From: Rachycentron canadum
Taxonomy: Eukaryota; Chordata; Actinopteri; Carangiformes; Rachycentridae
Assembly: GCA_038496675.1 (NCBI GenBank)
Contig: CM076653.1
Coordinates: 24,132,148 to 24,196,147 of the forward strand
Length of the DNA stretch: 64,000 bases
Direction: 5' to 3'
The number at the start of each line of letters is the position of its first letter. Position 1 is the first letter of the stretch. A model generated the notes under the pieces. The model was not told where the DNA came from, ran no database searches, and saw nothing but the letters and a program-made list of their open reading frames with translations. A program made the position numbers and the translations under genes. This document shows, piece by piece, positions 47,001 to 54,299 of the stretch.

Positions 47001-49970
47001 CACTGTCATCCCCTGAAGACAAAGAAATAAAGAGTCACAGGGTTTGGCATATTCTTTTATTACTCTAAAGTATATGAGTATAGTATGGTGTATACTTCAC
47101 TTCACTCCTTATTAGTTGTTCAAATTTATTTTATTTTATATTCATTTTTTTATATTCATTTTCATGTCATGTCTTTTGCTACTGTTTTTAGGCAAAGTCC
47201 ATCCACAAACAAAAAAGTGAATATAGTCATTGTATATTTTTCTGGTGTTTTTACTTTACTTTTATGTTGTATTTTGTTTTTAACTCCATCTAATTTCTTT
47301 TGACGTTCTTTTAATTTTAAAGTACTTTGTGACTAAAACTTTAAATTCAAATTAATTCAAATTAATTCTTTACATATAGAGCAGGTCTGGACCAAACTCT
47401 TTATAAAATTAGTGTAAAAAGTGCATATAAATAAACTTTGCTTGCTAATGATTATGACACTTTTTTGACATAATCCTATACTATTAGTCCTGGCAGTGAT
47501 ACACAAATCTGACCTGCCAGTGTCTCCACAGGCTCTGCTACAAGGGGCTGCAGTCCAATGATGATGTCATCAGGAGGGTCCTGCTGAGAGTGCAGCTGGG
47601 AACAATGGGCCAGCAACTGAGAGCGACTGGGAGAGAAGAGGTTGCACAGCCGACACATAAACACAGTGCCAGCTTGCAAGACAGGGAGAAGGAAGGTGTC
47701 AGATTCAGAGAGGAAAACAAACAGAGTACATTTAAAATGAGAGCATTACAAAAATGGGAGAGATTAGCATCATGTCCTGCCTCAAAACAGTGGCCACTTA
47801 CCTCATATTTATGTGTAAGTTTTATCATTTATAACTCTGCAATATCCTGCAAGGAAAGTGGCCTTTCTTTGACATGACAGACTCTAAAGGCCTAATAGAT
47901 GAATAAATAACAACAGCAGTACATTCTTAAGCATTTAAACAGTGTAAATTCCAAATCAAGGAAAAACAATGTAAATTCAGTATTATATTTGTTTCAGTTA
48001 TGGCTTACATGTGACCTTTTTTTTACTTTGATTTTGAAGGTAAATCTGTATTTGTGTATATTTTGAAAATGTTGATAGCTTTGTCTATTGCCTCTTTGTA
48101 AATTTGATTTCTATATTGGATATGTAACAAAAAAAAGTTAAATAGAGTGAAATTAGGGAATAAATGAGAAGATGAATGGATGGATGAATGGATGGATGGA
48201 TGGATGGATGGCAAATTTTTCTGATTATATACAGTTCGATGATGTGTGATGAAAAAACAAATTTTCAAATTGTCTTGTGTTTCACCTTCAAAAACAGCTG
48301 ATTTGGATTATCTAAGTTAATAGCAGCAGAGGTTTTAGTGGTCCCACACCATCACTTCCCATATTCTGTCCAGAGGCCTATACTGTGAAGCAAATTCAGC
48401 ATTCCCAGGATACCTTTTCATTATCTGGCTTGACTTAACCTAACAGTGATCGTCCTGAATGACCTGTACAACAAAGCTGGTTATCAACTAGTTCAGTTAA
48501 CCCTGGATTTACATATGAGCGTGTTCATGTGAATCAGTTTTTAATTATAAACAATGTCAGATGACATTTTAAATTGTTTAAAGGATGCATGCATGGATAA
48601 ATTATTATTAGAATTATGTTCCTAATAGATACAGTTCATAACTGATAAAGGTCAGTTGGAAATATTTAACAGTATGAGGTTCATTTTTCTAATCAAAGAC
48701 ATCAGAAGGTTTAGTTTTTTTCAGGTTATTATCATAATGTCTCCTCATGTTATTCTGAGCTGCAGTGATGAAGAGGAGAGTAAAACTATCATCATTGTCA
48801 GGAATCATTGTTCAGTTTAACTTGAGTTGTACTATAAGTTATTGCTAGTGGGGGATTTCTACCGGCACTCCCCTCACTCCCCCCAACACCACTGAGCATC
48901 CAGAGAAAGGACAGGGGATGGCAACATCTTATTAGTACCTGGGTGTTCACGTAAACAATAAACTGGACCTTTTTTTTTTTTTACATGTGGTGACATCGGC
49001 CATCTTTCATGGTGTGGTCTGCTGGCGGAGCATCTCTGCTGCTGACAGGAAGCAACTGCACAAACTGATCAAGAAAGCCAGCTCTGTACTGGGATGCCCC
49101 CTGGAGTCAGTGGAGGTGGTGGGTGGGAGGAGGAGGATGGCTAAGATGTTATCCACGATGAAGAACAACTCCCACCCCCTCCAGGACTCACTCACTGGTC
49201 TGCAGAGCTCTTTCAGGGGTAGACTGCTCCACCCCAAGTGTGGGAAGGAGTGCTCCCACAGATCATCATCAGCCATAAGACTGTAGAACCAGCACTGCTC
49301 CCAGTCGACCACATGCACACATCTGAATATGAATAAACCCAATTCCCCTTAATTCATTGCTATTTTTTTCTTTGCTATTCCCTTCCATTTTTACCTATTG
49401 TCTTTATCCCTCTGTACCCTACTTAATAGATGTGCACTGTTTTTGTACCCTTTGCAACACTGTAATCTCCACACTGTGGGACAAATAAAGGAAACTGAAT
49501 TTAAATTATTAACCCTCATACACGACTCTCTAAAGGCTACAAAAATAACCCAAAGGTTCAAGTTCACAACCTTAAAAATCTCCCTAAATGCTATTTTTGT
49601 GGCTCAATCGTAGAACATTGATGTAAGGTCTAAAACTCCTTGATAATGAGGATATCTCCCGGGTATGTTGAACTTTCTTCGTTATACAGGCCTCTGATGA
49701 TTAACGGTCGCAGTGCAACTTATGAGTCTGATGAAAACGTGAGTCAACGGACGCAAACGTCTCCCCAACAGTCAGACCTAACGCTGTCACCTTTATTAAA
49801 CAAGAGCCAAGCTGTGCACGATGTGTACAGCGAGGGGAGGGAGGATGGGGACACGTTTAAGATGAAACGCGTTTGTTTTGTTTGTTTTTGGCCCAGGCTA
49901 AAATGAAGACCCGGAAAACATATTCGACTTGAAACAAGCCCAAACTCTTACCTGTTTTTTGTTCATCCAT
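38022..49970 (-). CDS. zfat: Zinc finger and AT-hook protein, complete gene, 24 coding exons
   Basis: Joined exons give 3,669 coding bases and 1,222 residues, against 1,243 for human ZFAT. ZFAT is a nuclear DNA-binding transcription regulator linked to blood and immune cell development and survival, and it also acts at centromeric DNA. Order of parts: an N-terminal C2H2 finger (FMCRLCNLF, about 10-18); an AT-hook KRKRGRPKGSTKK (about 64-76); a second finger (ECRNC); a poorly conserved linker with SVISVVLTEDE; a finger block at about 300-525; an acidic, low-complexity region in the large exon 13; a second finger block at about 764-1080; and a conserved glutamine/valine-rich C-terminus with MAPGTVTVV and YIVYVQE. 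I count about 19 C2H2-type fingers, against 18 usually listed for human. The start MDEQKTAGTVFMCRLCNLF aligns with human METRAAENTAIFMCKCCNLF. All phases close. Exons 8 and 9, in the linker, are the least certain. Confidence 0.96.
38300..38397 (-). CDS. zfat: zfat coding exon 23 (residues 1126-1158)
   Basis: Encodes NIQQITELSSETHNAVTSMV, then AMAPGTVTVVQQ (human ILQQIIELGAETHDATALASVVAMAPGTVTVV). Acceptor GTTCAG|TTAA, donor ACAG|GTAAAC. Confidence 0.95.
38548..38671 (-). CDS. zfat: zfat coding exon 22 (residues 1085-1125)
   Basis: Encodes VGEAVEAQYVSVEDEEQLTE, then APVAALND (human STQYLHITEAEEDV and AAVAALQD). Acceptor TTTCAG|ACTC, donor AACG|GTAACA. Confidence 0.9.
38894..39000 (-). CDS. 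zfat: zfat coding exon 21, last finger (residues 1049-1084)
   Basis: Encodes GGMKCPECEFVYGTKWELNR, then HLKSKHSLKVVEG (human FVYGTKWEFNRHLKNKHGLKVVE). Acceptor GTTTAG|GTGG, donor GGAG|GTAAAC. Confidence 0.96.
39102..39240 (-). CDS. zfat: zfat coding exon 20 (residues 1003-1048)
   Basis: Encodes PFRCAHCHYSCNIAGPLKRH and YNLKHPN (human PFRCAHCHYSCNISGSLKRHYNRKHPN). Acceptor CTGCAG|CCAT, donor AAAG|GTCTGA. Confidence 0.96.
39688..39776 (-). CDS. zfat: zfat coding exon 19 (residues 973-1002)
   Basis: Encodes the finger CSECDFTSVSKPSLLRHMEQ with H (human KPQLLRHMEQH). Acceptor ATTCAG|GGAA lies 24 bases from a (TA)20 tract. Donor TAAG|GTCAGA. Confidence 0.95.
39801..39840. repeat. (TA)20 microsatellite
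   Basis: Lies in the zfat intron just upstream (on the minus strand) of the exon 19 acceptor. Confidence 0.98.
39895..40068 (-). CDS. zfat: zfat coding exon 18, two fingers (residues 915-972)
   Basis: Encodes CSVCDYAGRSKSNLKTHMNR with H, then CDLCGKKFKSKFTLKSH. Human has RSKSNLKAHMNRH and CDMCGKKFKSKGTLKSH. Acceptor TGTAG|GTCT, donor GAAG|GTACAC. Confidence 0.96.
40870..40989 (-). CDS. zfat: zfat coding exon 17 (residues 875-914)
   Basis: Encodes GKGLMVQRAEKCPYCDSYF, then SSDFQQHIWAH (human KCPYCDFYF and SDLQRHIWAH). The acceptor GGACAG|ATGT sits 7 bases from a (GT)n microsatellite. The region aligned to human between this exon and exon 18 is slightly shorter. Donor CAAG|GTGTGA. Confidence 0.94.
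40997..41033. repeat. (CA)n microsatellite at the zfat exon 17 acceptor
   Basis: On the transcribed strand this is (GT)18, ending seven bases before the exon. It takes the place of the pyrimidine tract. Confidence 0.98.
41538..41619 (-). CDS. zfat: zfat coding exon 16 (residues 848-874)
   Basis: One finger, CPVCQQSYPEHRLKHHMKTF ending in H. Human has CPVCEKSFSEDRLIKSHIKTNH. Acceptor TTACAG|GGGA, donor CCTG|GTAAAG. Confidence 0.93.
41979..42211 (-). CDS. zfat: zfat coding exon 15 (residues 770-847)
   Basis: Finishes one finger (KLFWYKVHYNIHVRTH) and encodes two more: CTKCSYSSITKSSLKRH, and CSNPGCKYTTPDKYKLQAH with the wider C-x4-C spacing also seen in human. Acceptor GCACAG|GTAA, donor ACAG|GTAGCC. 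Confidence 0.96.
42366..42492 (-). CDS. zfat: zfat coding exon 14 (residues 728-769)
   Basis: Encodes FQQVFSSLQKTQLNTETYQR, then RKIYGDLECQYCG, the start of the second finger block (human RIRKVYGDLECEYCG). Acceptor GGTAG|GAGT, donor TGTG|GTGAGA. Confidence 0.95.
42580..43495 (-). CDS. zfat: zfat coding exon 13, three fingers plus acidic linker (residues 422-727)
   Basis: The largest exon. Three C2H2 fingers come first: CPTCNRRFKN...H, CQLCDHAATRMDAL...H and CCVCDGKFVSSQRLK...H. After FTDCINNSYYLIQAGG (human FTSSINQSFCLLEPGG) comes a glutamate/serine-rich linker of roughly 200 residues, poorly conserved and probably disordered. Acceptor TTCTAG|GTTA, donor GAAG|GTAAAT. Plus-strand ORFs here are antisense shadows of this biased composition. 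Confidence 0.96.
43584..43732 (-). CDS. zfat: zfat coding exon 12 (residues 373-421)
   Basis: Encodes VHIERVH, then CSFCDKKYSDVKNLLKHMEK, a full finger, and a spacer. Human has VHIERVH and CRFCKKKYSDVKNLIKHI. Acceptor ATGCAG|GTCC, donor TTAG|GTATGC. Confidence 0.96.
44076..44167 (-). CDS. zfat: zfat coding exon 11 (residues 342-372)
   Basis: Completes the finger with NLNVHLRKHTGEK and starts the next with CQHCPFNCLSPGHLK. The intron falls between the zinc-binding cysteines and histidines. Acceptor ACAAAG|CCAA, donor CAAG|GTGTTG. Confidence 0.94.
44278..44426 (-). CDS. zfat: zfat coding exon 10 (residues 292-341)
   Basis: Encodes SQLKIFACEFCNKIFKF and HSLIAHLRTHTQEKPF, one full C2H2 finger, then CPHCDYASAIK, the first half of the next. 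Human is near-identical. Acceptor TCCCAG|TTTA, donor AAAG|GTACAT. Confidence 0.96.
44680..44734 (-). CDS. zfat: zfat coding exon 9 (residues 274-291)
   Basis: Encodes a short alanine run, then SRGFQEYSIKQDAA (human RRGYQEYAIQQTP). The acceptor is a CAG tandem (AACAG|CAGCAGCAG), so the exact 5' edge is ambiguous by whole codons. Donor CCAA|GTACTG. Confidence 0.78.
45051..45087 (-). CDS. zfat: zfat coding exon 8, putative 37-base microexon (residues 262-273)
   Basis: Encodes SLVFKSQSQDLA. Its acceptor has a clear pyrimidine tract (CTTTTTTCTGGTCATTCAACAG) and its donor is GCAG|GTGAAG. It supplies exactly the phase change needed between exon 7 (phase 0) and exon 9 (phase 1). The SQDLA end resembles human SADLV. 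Shorter versions starting at nearer AGs keep the same frame. Confidence 0.6.
45339..45412 (-). CDS. zfat: zfat coding exon 7 (residues 237-261)
   Basis: Encodes GVSKMVPIEDGLVESESK (human GATKIVPVEAGPPE). Acceptor CAACAG|GTGT, donor TCAG|GTAAAC. Confidence 0.85.
45527..45649 (-). CDS. zfat: zfat coding exon 6 (residues 196-236)
   Basis: Ends KKSVISVVLTEDETLPG, matching human KKPIISVVLTAHEAIPG. Acceptor TTGTAG|ATGT, donor CCAG|GTCAGT. Confidence 0.93.
45843..45956 (-). CDS. zfat: zfat coding exon 5 (residues 158-195)
   Basis: Low-conservation linker. Acceptor TTTCAG|GGAG and donor AAAG|GTCAGT keep the frame between exons 4 and 6. There is little sequence support beyond splice sites and frame. 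Confidence 0.75.
46201..46326 (-). CDS. zfat: zfat coding exon 4 (residues 116-157)
   Basis: Encodes the finger FECRNCHRSFRNRRQILKHI, ending in HIC, so the last zinc ligand may be the cysteine (C2HC); human is similar (RKHIC). An acidic run EEEEEVEEENG follows. Acceptor CGCAAG|GCGA, donor AATG|GTGAGG. Confidence 0.92.
46701..46868 (-). CDS. zfat: zfat coding exon 3 with AT-hook (residues 60-115)
   Basis: Starts NPVKRKRGRPKGSTKK, the AT-hook (core RGRPKG), which binds the minor groove of AT-rich DNA. Human has KRKRGRPKGSTKK. Acceptor CCACAG|AGAAC, donor GAAG|GTTGTA. Confidence 0.96.
47514..47672 (-). CDS. zfat: zfat coding exon 2 (residues 7-59)
   Basis: Encodes GTVFMCRLCNLFSPSRSQLL, the first C2H2 finger (CRLC plus two histidines), then DDIIIGLQPL (human DEIIIPLRPL). 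The acceptor is TTGCAAG|CTGG and the donor GCAG|GTCAGA. An internal in-frame ATG exists, but the human alignment favours the exon 1 start. Confidence 0.93.
48172..48211. repeat. (GGAT)n tandem repeat
   Basis: About ten TGGA units with a few ATGA variants, in zfat intron 1. Confidence 0.95.
48300..48525 (+). repeat. Probable teleost dispersed repeat
   Basis: ACTGTGAAGCAAATTCAGCA, CCTTTTCATTATCTGGCTTG, ACTTAACCTAACAGTGATCG, TCCTGA, then GCTGGTTATCAACTAGTTCA and GTTAACCCTGG resemble a known teleost MITE (TACTACGAAGC...GTTATCGACTAGTTCAGTTAACCCTGG). Confidence 0.5.
48930..49505 (+). mobile_element. 3' end of a non-LTR retrotransposon (LINE ORF2 tail)
   Basis: TACCTGGGTGTTCACGTAAA reads YLGVHVNNKLD. 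After an internal deletion marked by a T-run come VVCWRSISAADRKQLHKLIK, KASSVLGCPLESVEVVGG, RMAKMLSTM, SHPLQDSLTGLQSSFRGRLL and HPKCGKE, the C-terminus typical of fish LINE ORF2 proteins. The tail CACTGTGGGACAAATAAAGG is the usual LINE 3' end. It lies antisense to zfat in intron 1, and no internal stop was seen in the 99-codon part, so it is fairly young. Clade not resolved. Confidence 0.8.
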
Positions 49971-50230
49971 TTCCCCCGCACACAAACGGCAAAATAACAC
50001 TGATTTATCAATGGTCTTGAGCCATTATGTGAATAAATATAATCTCTGGATCTAGACTTAGAGCCTAATTTCACATAACGTTTGAAGAAATTTCTGTCGA
50101 ATCTGCGACACAAGTCGCTCGAGCCAGCGGAAGTGGACAGGACGTGGTGGCAGTGCGGCAGACAGCGCCCTCTGTGGCGGGAGGACTGCACCGCGGCGGA
50201 GAGGGGAACAGTCCGCCCAGGACTATTTTC
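49880..50230 (-). promoter_or_regulatory. zfat: zfat promoter region, CpG-rich
   Basis: A stretch with many CG dinucleotides in an otherwise AT-rich window, surrounding zfat exon 1. It contains AGCGGAAGTG at 50126-50135, an ETS/GABPA-like site typical of TATA-less promoters. No TATA box was seen. The transcription start was not determined. Confidence 0.5.
49952..49970 (-). CDS. zfat: zfat coding exon 1 (residues 1-6, 19 bases)
   Basis: A tiny first coding exon, MDEQKT, with ATG at 49970-49968 (G at -3, G at +4) and donor ACAG|GTAAGA. It joins exon 2 in frame to match the human N-terminus. It lies in a CpG-rich start region. Confidence 0.85.
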
Positions 50231-51207
50231 ACCAATATTTCAATTTGTTGCACATGTTGGTTTTGTAGTGCAACACATTAACGTCATATCAAAACAGTGG
50301 GAAAATTTCAACAAAAAAAAAAGTAAAATCAACATTTATTTGACTGGTGAATCATTACATGTATAGAAAAGAGTGACTTCTCTATTATTTGCGGAAATCA
50401 ATGTTAAGTATGTACATTATAATATTATAGGCAAGAACCAAAATGATTATATGGTCAGTGGCAGGTTTGCAATAGTGCTGCCAGAAAATGAAGGTGTCAA
50501 ATAGACAAGACACGGTTTTGTTGCAGGGAACAGAGAAAATTGTTCATATTAACGTTTACCTTAATTTACCTTTAGTGTCTTCAGAATGTTTTTGTACAAC
50601 CAAATATATCCTTTTCTTATATATTCTTTCTATAGTCATATTAAAATGTCAATCAAATGTCGAGCGTCATCTGTGGTTTTGTTAAAATGCCACAGTAAAC
50701 TTTTTATTATCAGGCACATAGAGGGGTTTTATGTAGACTACATTTATAAATGCATTGGTAGTGCAAATAATGATTTTCTAGTATAGACCTAATGAGATAA
50801 TAAAGTCATTGAGCATTTAAAGGGTAGTCTAATATAACAGTAGTATATATGATAATAGTAATAGTAAGTATATTTACTTTCAGGAACAGATTTTAACAAA
50901 TTTCTTAGTTTTACCTTAGTCTTTGTTTGTTAGGTTTTTGTTTTATAACTTCCAATAAAATGGAATTTACCAAGACCAGAAAACAGGGAACCATATGAAT
51001 GTTGATAAACTGGCAGAAGGACTAATGAGCAACTGGGACCATACAGGGACAATAACAAGCCGTTTATTAAACAATGCAAGAATTTAAAGACATACAGACA
51101 TTTACAGCATTTGTTTTTACATAAAAAAAAGTGTCAGGTCAGGCCAGTCCCGATCAGCAACAACTAAAAGCTAAAAGCTATCATACATACATACACATGC
51201 ATATTCA

Positions 51208-51285
51208 AACAGAGACACACACGCACACATGCACACACACATTCAAACACACACGCACACATATACGCACGCGCACGTCATATAA
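51208..51285. repeat. CA/CG mosaic repeat
   Basis: Interrupted CACACA/CGCACA units inside the likely ptp4a3 3' UTR. Confidence 0.9.
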
Positions 51286-52897
51286 GTAAGCAAACACAAC
51301 TGCAGTCAATTTATTGAACAAAAAAACCTGAGCTTTCAGGTAGCAATGGTAGACCCCCTCTACTCTCTAAATCTAATGCTTCTTCACATCAAATGAAGCC
51401 CTCTGTTCTCATTTTTTCTATTGCTCATGTTGAGGATGTTTTTCATAGCACAGATGATAAGGTGACTATCATAAGCAACCCACTAAAACACAAAAAGTGC
51501 ATGCTCATCAGCAGAAAGCATAAATCAATTCTGAATAAACATGAAGTGTCCGAATCAGTTGTCTACATATATCATTCAGCAAGAATACAAATAAATAAGT
51601 AAACTCCACCTCACAAGTAAATGCATGTAACACACTGTTTCTCAGTCTAAAAGATGTGCCGATGGATTAATCAAATTCATCCACCTCAGTACCAGACCAG
51701 AATTTGCCTGGGATTAAATTGATAATGTAACTAGTCAGCTGCTGAAATGATAGGAATTCCTCCCTGATCAAAAATAGACCAGCAATGATTTAATGCTGTT
51801 TGTGCATTTTTATAGTCATCCTGCTTTATAGAAGACAGTGATAATTAGATATCCCTCATTTAATATTATTTACATCTAGTTTACATCATTTTTGAATTTA
51901 TGTCATGTAGGATTACAAAAGCTTTTTTCACATTTTCCTATTTATACAACATATATGTACTAGGTTTACCCTTGCTTCAAATCAGATGCTGCTAATAAAT
52001 ACGTTTCCATGTGTGGGTGTCAGTAAACAGAGCATAACACAATGCACACACAGATATGTAAACACATTACTTGAGCCCAGTGTACAATGTAATATTCAAA
52101 CAGTGACCGAGAAAAACCAAAATAAAGGCTTTATGTTTACCAAAATCAAGTCTACTGTTGCATTAGAGAGGATGAATGTCATACTGATTGTAGAAGTATG
52201 GCAGAAAGTGCTAGGAAGAAAATTAAATTATATCTCCAGTTACACTGAGAACAGACCCCCACCTGGAACAATGTATGACAGTAGGTAGCCCTGATACTAA
52301 TGTGCAGGAAAATAAATATGCAGAGGTGCTAAGTTAATGTTTTTAGCCTGTCAAAATTGGTTAAACAAAAAAAAAAAAAAAAAACAATCTCAATGAAACA
52401 CTTATAGAAACACTGCATTTGATTATATATGTTTAAACACATACAACATCTGTACAAAATAATGAACATTGAATGGTTTTTTCACAAAATATCAGGGATG
52501 ATTTGAGGTTTTGAAGGCCAATATATCAGGTATGTATATTAAACCAGTCCCACACCAAATCTGTTCAGGTGCATCCATGGACACGTGCCATAAATATTTG
52601 AACATGATACAAAAGCTTCAGCTCACTATCCCTCCACAACTGTCTGATTAAGCAGATACGCATTAATAGTTAGCTTCAAAACATAACTTCTATGTGATTT
52701 CTCTCCCTCATCTGTCTTTCCCATCTTTCTTCAGTGTGAACTATATAATAAAACAAATTTTAAAAGAAAGATATTTTTAGCTCATCATTAACAAAGATTA
52801 ATTCTGATGAAATGAAAGTGAAAATGCACGGGCTAATGATGTCAGTGAAACAAGGCCTGTATGGTTGGATTCCTGAGAGCATTTGTTGAGGGGTCTG

Positions 52898-52934
52898 TGT
52901 GTATGAGTGTGTGTATGTGTGTGTGTGTGTGTGT
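52898..52934. repeat. ptp4a3: (GT)n tract abutting the ptp4a3 stop codon
   Basis: On the transcribed strand the TAA stop is followed at once by (CA)n and CA-rich variants. Confidence 0.95.
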
Positions 52935-53052
52935 TTACATGGTGCAACATTTGTTCTTGTATGTGTGAGAGTCTTTGAAGCGAAGTCTCTGCTTGGATCG
53001 ATATTTCTCCAGGTAGGTTAGCTGTTTGCTGTTGATGGCTCCACGGCGTTTC
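52935..53052 (-). CDS. ptp4a3: ptp4a3 last coding exon with CAAX box (residues 132-170)
   Basis: Encodes KRRGAINSKQLTYLEKYRSK, then QRLRFKDSHTYKNKCCTM and a TAA stop. The basic stretch plus CCTM is the prenylation and membrane-targeting signal (human CCVM). The 3' UTR opens directly into a CA repeat. Acceptor TTTTAG|GAAA. Confidence 0.95.
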
Positions 53053-54299
53053 CTAAAAGATGCAAACACCCACCGTTAAATGGTGGAAGTCCATAGTGTT
53101 ACATTCAGTTTCTGTGTTTAAGTCATAACCTGACAACTGATTAACTATGATCATTGCCACATACTGCTTTTTAAATTGTAATAAATGTAAACTGCTCTAT
53201 AAGTTTTAGACTGCAGGCTTAAAAGTTTAAAAGAATGACAGTGATAAGAGTCAAAAAATAGGAGAATAAAACTGAAGACTTTAGTGATGAAGTCTCTCCA
53301 TAAAAAAGCCATACATGTGAAACTACTTTAACATAAAGTATATTCATAAATACAAATGCTCTTACTCAGTGATATGATATGATATGTTGTAACAACTGCA
53401 TGAGGATAAATACACAAGATATGGTATAGAAAAGCACTTACTGCCTGATGAATTGAATTGCGTCTTCATACTTCATCCCGCTCTCTATCAGAGCCAGAGC
53501 AACAAGCACAGGAGCCCTGTATGCACAAACAAGCACAAAAACACACAGAGCGCTTCTGTTTATTTGGAATAAATAACACTAGTTTATCTGTATATTAAAA
53601 CAGTATAATTGATCCTTTCAATATTTTAGCTTGCAAATGTGTATATGTGTGTGTGTGTGTGGGTGTGTGTGTGTGTGCGCGTGTGTGTGCGCGTGTGTGT
53701 GTGTGTGCGCATGTGTGTGTGTATGTGTGTGTGCGTGCGTGTGTGTGTGCGCGCGCGTGTGTATCTCACCGTCCCAGTCCAGCCACACAGTGAACAGCCA
53801 CGCAGCATCCTGGATCTTCCTGAAACTTTTTCTTCAGCAAACTCAACCAATCGTCAACAAGCTTACTAGGGGGTGGGGCTCCATCATCAAAGGGCCAATC
53901 CTGAAAGAGAAGCAGAACATTAATTCTTCTCACTGTAAAATGTCACAAGATGATTTAGAGAAGATGATTTGTTTGTGTGCTGTATCCTCACCACCACAGT
54001 GATACCATCTTTTTCAAGCGGTGTTTTGTCATAAGTGATGTCGCAGACTCGAACCACAGTCGTGGCACCATACCGCTTCAGGTCCTTGAGGGGACAGCAG
54101 TGGTAGAGAAGGATTTTCACAACAAAGCCAGAATGCATATGTTTATCTTATAATTATGAAGATCTGCAGTGTTCTGATGGCAGGAACATACACATTCCCT
54201 CACCTCTATGAAGGAGCTGAGTGTGCTGTCTGTGGGGTTGTGCGTAATAAGGAATCTCATGTTCTTGTGGCAGAGTTCCACTGGAGCTGGACGGTTCAT
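52935..54299 (-). CDS. ptp4a3: Protein tyrosine phosphatase type IVA 3 (PRL-3), five coding exons
   Basis: Joined exons give 513 coding bases and 170 residues. PRL phosphatases are small membrane-anchored enzymes that bind CNNM magnesium transporters and promote growth and migration. Visible features: the start MNRPAPVE; general-acid segment WPFDDGAPPP (about 65-74); P-loop HCVAGLGR (CX5R, catalytic Cys at about residue 101); the hallmark block ALIESGMKYEDAIQFIRQKR; GAINSKQLTYLEKY; a basic tail; and C-terminal CCTM, a CAAX box for farnesylation. ESGMKYEDAIQ and GAINSKQ match PTP4A3 rather than PTP4A1 (EGGMKYEDAVQ, GAFNSKQ). The start sits in a perfect GCCACCATG context and lacks the MAR extension of human MARMNRPAPVE, which accounts for the three-residue difference from 173. 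The gene is intact. Confidence 0.96.
53442..53516 (-). CDS. ptp4a3: ptp4a3 coding exon 4 (residues 107-132)
   Basis: Encodes APVLVALALIESGMKYEDAI and QFIRQ. Acceptor ATACAG|GGCT, donor GGCA|GTAAGT. Confidence 0.96.
53640..53762. repeat. ptp4a3: Long alternating GT/GC tract at a ptp4a3 donor
   Basis: About 120 bp of alternating purine-pyrimidine (GTGT, GCGC, GCGT). It starts nine bases into the intron after ptp4a3 coding exon 3. Such tracts can adopt Z-DNA. Confidence 0.95.
53770..53900 (-). CDS. ptp4a3: ptp4a3 coding exon 3, catalytic (residues 64-107)
   Basis: Carries the general-acid loop DWPFDDGAPPPSK and the P-loop VHCVAGLG. The intron splits the codon of the P-loop arginine (CG|G). Acceptor TTTCAG|GATT, donor GACG|GTGAGA. 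The intron becomes a long CA/CG alternating tract nine bases after the donor. Confidence 0.96.
53992..54084 (-). CDS. ptp4a3: ptp4a3 coding exon 2 (residues 33-63)
   Basis: Encodes DLKRYGATTVVRVCDITYDK, then TPLEKDGITVV, almost identical to human PTP4A3. Acceptor CTCAAG|GACC, donor GGTG|GTGAGG. Confidence 0.96.
54204..54299 (-). CDS. ptp4a3: ptp4a3 coding exon 1 (residues 1-32)
   Basis: Encodes MNRPAPVELCHKNMRFLITH, then NPTDSTLSSFIE (human NPTNATLSTFIE). The start context is GGCCACCATGA. Donor AGAG|GTGAGG. The acceptor upstream, before the ATG, is not clear: the sequence there is a TAGTTGG tandem rather than a pyrimidine tract. Confidence 0.95.

Larger units (their letters stand above)
47673..49951 (-). 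other. zfat: zfat intron 1
   Basis: 2.3 kb, largely filled by the GGAT tract, a MITE-like repeat and the LINE tail. Confidence 0.85.
51045..52934 (-). other. ptp4a3: Probable ptp4a3 3' UTR
   Basis: About 1.9 kb of AT-rich sequence with no coding exon recognised. It is bounded by the ptp4a3 stop and a minus-strand AATAAA at 51063-51068. It contains a CA mosaic at 51,208-51,285 and an A-run at 52,369-52,384. The extent is inferred from the poly(A) signal alone; shorter forms are possible. Confidence 0.45.

Noticed and set aside
46975..47040. Possible extra zfat exon (GDDSGV-like) between exons 2 and 3
   Set aside because: It reaches a stop and lacks a good donor, and exon 2 joins exon 3 in frame without it.
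53626..54002. Plus- and minus-strand ORFs of Cys-Val or Thr-His repeats near 53.7 kb
   Set aside because: They are translations of the GT/GC tract inside ptp4a3.
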